64,000 bases of DNA from Hibiscus mutabilis (taxonomy: Eukaryota; Streptophyta; Magnoliopsida; Malvales; Malvaceae), in NCBI GenBank assembly GCA_019671005.1, contig CM033728.1, positions 27,665,099-27,729,098 of the forward strand, given 5' to 3'. Under the pieces are notes generated by a model. That model saw only the letters and a list, made by a program, of their open reading frames with translations. It did no database searches and was not told where the DNA came from. The stretch's first letter is position 1. Each line of letters starts with the position of its first letter. The position numbers and the translations under genes are program-made. Below are positions 61,079 to 64,000 of the stretch, one piece after another.

Positions 61079-61835
61079 GAAGTGTATTGTTTACATAAAT
61101 CATAAGAGTTTGAAGTATTTGATGTTTCAAAAAGAGTTGAATCTTAGGCAACGAAGGTGGATTGAGTTGCTTAAAGATTACGACTTGTCAATTGAGTATC
61201 ATACTAGAAAAGCTAATATGGGGGCGGACACATTGATTCGTAAGGCTGTTGTCGAGCTTAGGGCGATGTTTGCAAAGTTGAGTGTGTCTCCATGTGGTGG
61301 TTTATTGGCTGAATTGCAAGTTAAGCCTACGTTATCTCAAATGATTAAAGCGAGGCAACCGTATGATAATTCTTTGGTTCTGGATGTTAAGGATATTTCA
61401 GATGGTAATCTAACAAATTATTATTTTGATAATGATGGTGTTTTGTGCTTTAAAGGTCGAATAGTTGTGCCAGAAAATTTAGAGTTAAGGTGCACTATTT
61501 TGGTTGAGGCTCATTCTATTCCTTTTGCTATGAATCCTGGTGGTACAAAGATGTATCAGGATTTGAAGCGAAGAGAGATTGAATATGAAGTGGGTGATAA
61601 AGTATTTTTGAAGGTTACGCCTTGGAAGAAGGTGATGAGATCCAAGCGCAAGGGTAAGTTAAGCCTTAGGTTCATTAGACCTTATGAGGTAATTGAGCAT
61701 GTTGGTTCAGTTGTGTATAGATTGAGGTTATCGTTCGAGCTCAAAAAGATACATGATGTTTTCCATGTGTCAATGCTTCGAAGGTATAGATTAGATCTGC
61801 CATATGTTATGCCTATTGAGGAGATTGAGTTGTGA
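61038..61835 (+). pseudogene. In-frame RNase H-integrase-linker ORF of C2, integrase core deleted
   Basis: 265 codons stay open, the longest frame of the C elements. In order: 'FALKIWRHYLYGEKC' and 'NHKSLKYL' (end of RNase H), the linker to integrase, 'KGRIVVPENLELR', 'GGTKMYQDLK', then across the deletion junction (GATTTGAAG at 61,560-61,568) directly into 'RREIEYEVGDKVFLKVTPWKK', 'SLRFIRPYEVIEHVG' and 'HDVFHVSMLRRY'. All three catalytic acidic residues of integrase and the zinc-binding cysteines are gone. Where C1 has TGA just after the junction, C2 has CGA. It stops at 61,833-61,835, before the chromodomain. Confidence 0.85.
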
Positions 61836-61998
61836 CCTGAGTTGGCTTACGATGAAGAACTAGTAAGGATATTGGATTCTAGTACTAAGGTTCTTCGTGG
61901 TAAGACTATTGAATTGGTTAAGGTGTTGTGGTGACATTGAGGAGTTGAAGAAGATACATGGGAGACAAAAGCGGATATGAAGGAACAATTTCCTTATC
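61836..61998 (+). pseudogene. Chromodomain of element C2
   Basis: The frame continues past the TGA with 'KVLRGKTIELVKVLW', a further TGA near 61,932, then 'EDTWETKADMKEQFPYL', and ends where the LTR begins at 61,999. Confidence 0.8.
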
Positions 61999-64000
61999 TG
62001 TAACCCTCTTGACCTGGCCTAGAAGCTAGACCGAACTGAGCGAGCTACATTGGGTTTGCCAAGATAAACCTGAACGAATTACTTAGAAAACGGTCCATTT
62101 TTCTTTATTTTATCTTATCTAAATGCATAATTAAGTCCTAAGGTGATCATGCTAGCAACGGTGAAATTTACAATTACATCGTGCGTCGAATTAACATCTA
62201 ATTGGACAAGATTGCACTGAGGGACCAAATTGCAATTTTAGAAACCTAGAAGGTCTTACTTAATTTCAGAGTTACCAAACCTCAATTAATAAGATTCCAT
62301 GCATTCTGGTTAAATTTCAACTTAAAATAATCATCAAACTCATTTAATTGCAAGATCAAGAAACAAGGACTAAACTACAAAGATTCAAACTTTAGAAAGC
62401 ATTTTACCCTTATAAACTAACTGCGTACCAGTACACCCACATCCCGTATTGGTACAAGTTTAATTTACAAAGAGTATCAGTACGGTCCCCAAGCATAATG
62501 ATACGTTGTTCGATATCAAAAATAGGGGATTCTAGTGGCTAAAGGGCGTACCGATACAATTGCCCGTGTACTGACACCAGTTGTAATTTTTAACTATGCG
62601 TACTGATACAACTACAAGGCATACCAATAAGCCTGTGCAATTTTGCACAAATTTGAGCTAAGAAAGACCCCACGTAGAGATCCCTGAGGACCCGTACTTG
62701 TACGGATTGGCCTGTAATGACCTCCTGGTCAAACATATGATACTTTGGCTCAATTTAACATGCTTCAAACATTACCCAAACATCATATAACAAGCCTAGC
62801 AATATTTCCACAATAAAATAGGCATGGTAGAGGATCATTCACATCATAGCAAAACCAAACAAAGGTCCTATAGGCATGATCTCTACCCAAGCATGAAAAA
62901 CAAATCCCAACCCCTCAAGGCAAGATAATAAGCACCATTCAAGTCCAAAACATCAAATGAAACTAGTTCAAACCAGGGAGTAACCAAAACAACCCTCCCA
63001 ATTACAACTTGGTCAAATTGGCTCTTATTACTACATTGTATTTATAAAACCATACTTGAAATTGCTTCGTCCTTGGATTTCCTCTTGCTTGATTGCTGTC
63101 CAAAAATGCTTACTTCTCTGCATTGATGAGAAAGGAGAGCGTAAGCTTATAAGCTTGGTGAGGGAATCTCAAAAACACTCATCAATGCATTTAAAACCAT
63201 TTTGTTTCCAAGTAAGTATTAAAGCTCATGCCAAAACATCTCATGTTTTTATAGTCTTTACAAATATGTACTTTTAAACAATTGCAACACATGTATCATG
63301 GATTTCTAGCATAAACCTCAATTTAAACTTTCCCATTCTAAAACCTCAAAAATAATAAGCTAAAGAGCATCTCGTGTATAAACCATATTATACAAAATAT
63401 AATCCATTTCTCATGATACATTATATCATATATTGGCATTCAAGTGACCCAAAAACCATTTCAATCTATTTATAAAAACACATCGGATACACGGATTTCC
63501 CAAGTGGTTCCTTCGACCACTTCACATACATCCTCGAACTGGAGCATGGTACTACTACCCCTCAACGTTATGATGTATAAATCCACTAGCGGGAGAAGTG
63601 GCACACTCTTGACCCCTCGACACACATGAGACGACTTATTAAAGTGCACTTTAAACCCTATGGCTAGCCAACTATATCCGATAACTTTTAATCTCAGCCA
63701 CTTGCCAATATACTCTATAAAACCACATTACCTCACTATTTTACATATGCATCAAATCAAACCAATTTCCAATACATTAAACCATGTGTTATAGTATTCT
63801 CAAAATTATTTTCATAAACCATTTCTCATACTCAAAAATCATCACATATGATCATTTGGAACATCTTTCATTTCTAAAACATGCATATAACAATAAGTAA
63901 TCAAAACCATAAATATGTACATGATATTGTATTTAGCAAAACCGAAAACGAGAGAGAGATCAACCAATACTTACTTCCGAGCTTTGAAAAGTGTTTTAAA
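61999..64000 (-). mobile_element. LTR in inverted orientation after C2, runs off the window
   Basis: Begins TGTAACCCTCTTGACC and matches 52,465-54,027 without the protease insert. It then continues to the window end with typical LTR text (for example 'ATGGCTAGCCAACTATATCC' near 63,660, matching the 'GGCATGCCAACTATA' region of the minus-oriented LTRs). The TATCGATA-type cluster lies at 62,420-62,720. The open frames 63,056-63,277 and 63,444-63,629 have no domains. Confidence 0.8.

Larger units (their letters stand above)
54039..63415. repeat. Large tandem duplication, copy 2 (9,377 bp)
   Basis: Head-to-tail repeat of 44,329-54,027. The junction reads TTTCTCATG, then 11 bases of filler (CAAACCTAGAA, 54,028-54,038), then GGTCTTGATTCC. 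At 63,415 the sequence continues past the point where copy 1 stops, into further LTR. It keeps the 130 bp that copy 1 lacks but has lost 210 bp around the primer site and ~103 bp in RNase H. Confidence 0.93.

Noticed and set aside
1..64000. tRNA, rRNA or small RNA genes
   Set aside because: No cloverleaf-type sequence or rRNA text was recognised by eye; the tRNA-like words found are retroelement primer sites. A tRNAscan-SE/Infernal run would settle this.

Overview
This is nuclear DNA from a flowering plant. It is AT-rich and gene-poor, contains a spliced trichome-birefringence-like (TBL) gene with plant intron borders, and is otherwise mostly Ty3/gypsy (Metaviridae) retrotransposon remains. 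The very long LTRs, initiator-Met-tRNA primer sites and C-terminal chromodomains fit the Tekay/Del chromovirus lineage. A eudicot, perhaps Malvaceae such as cotton, is my guess from the style of the elements; no sequence search was possible.

Layout. 1-5.4 kb: a decayed element carrying a 'putative plant transposon protein' ORF, then a truncated hAT/BED-finger transposase on the minus strand. 5.5-14.3 kb: LTR pieces, an AT-rich tract and a ~440-bp tandem repeat, then a 2.7-kb minus-oriented LTR with its primer site. 14.3-18.5 kb: a plus-strand chromovirus (element A) with every pol domain visible but broken. 18.9-21.1 kb: a probable solo LTR. 21.56-23.39 kb: the only intact-looking cellular gene, a five-exon minus-strand TBL/ESK1-type polysaccharide O-acetyltransferase of 410 aa. 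24.7-28.5 kb: a decayed plus-strand element (D3). 28.5-33.1 kb: LTR fragments, including a head-to-head LTR pair.

33.1-47.4 kb: a minus-strand chromovirus (element B) with two ~3.4-3.8 kb LTRs, each holding an 18-bp minisatellite. A 3,566-bp solo LTR with a perfect 5-bp target duplication is nested in the right LTR. 44.3-63.4 kb: a large tandem duplication with units of about 9.7 and 9.4 kb. Each unit carries the end of the solo LTR, part of the B LTR, and a plus-strand chromovirus (C1 and C2) that has lost its integrase core and ends against an LTR in the wrong orientation. The window ends inside that LTR.

No tRNA, rRNA, CRISPR or prokaryotic feature was seen. Apart from the TBL gene, the coding stretches are retrotransposon or transposon remnants disabled by stops, frameshifts or deletions. 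The most notable structures are the tandem duplication with its filler junction, the inverted LTR arrangements, a protease-gene segment sitting inside an LTR, the precise integrase deletion, and recurrent clusters of a TATCGATA-like palindrome inside several different LTRs.
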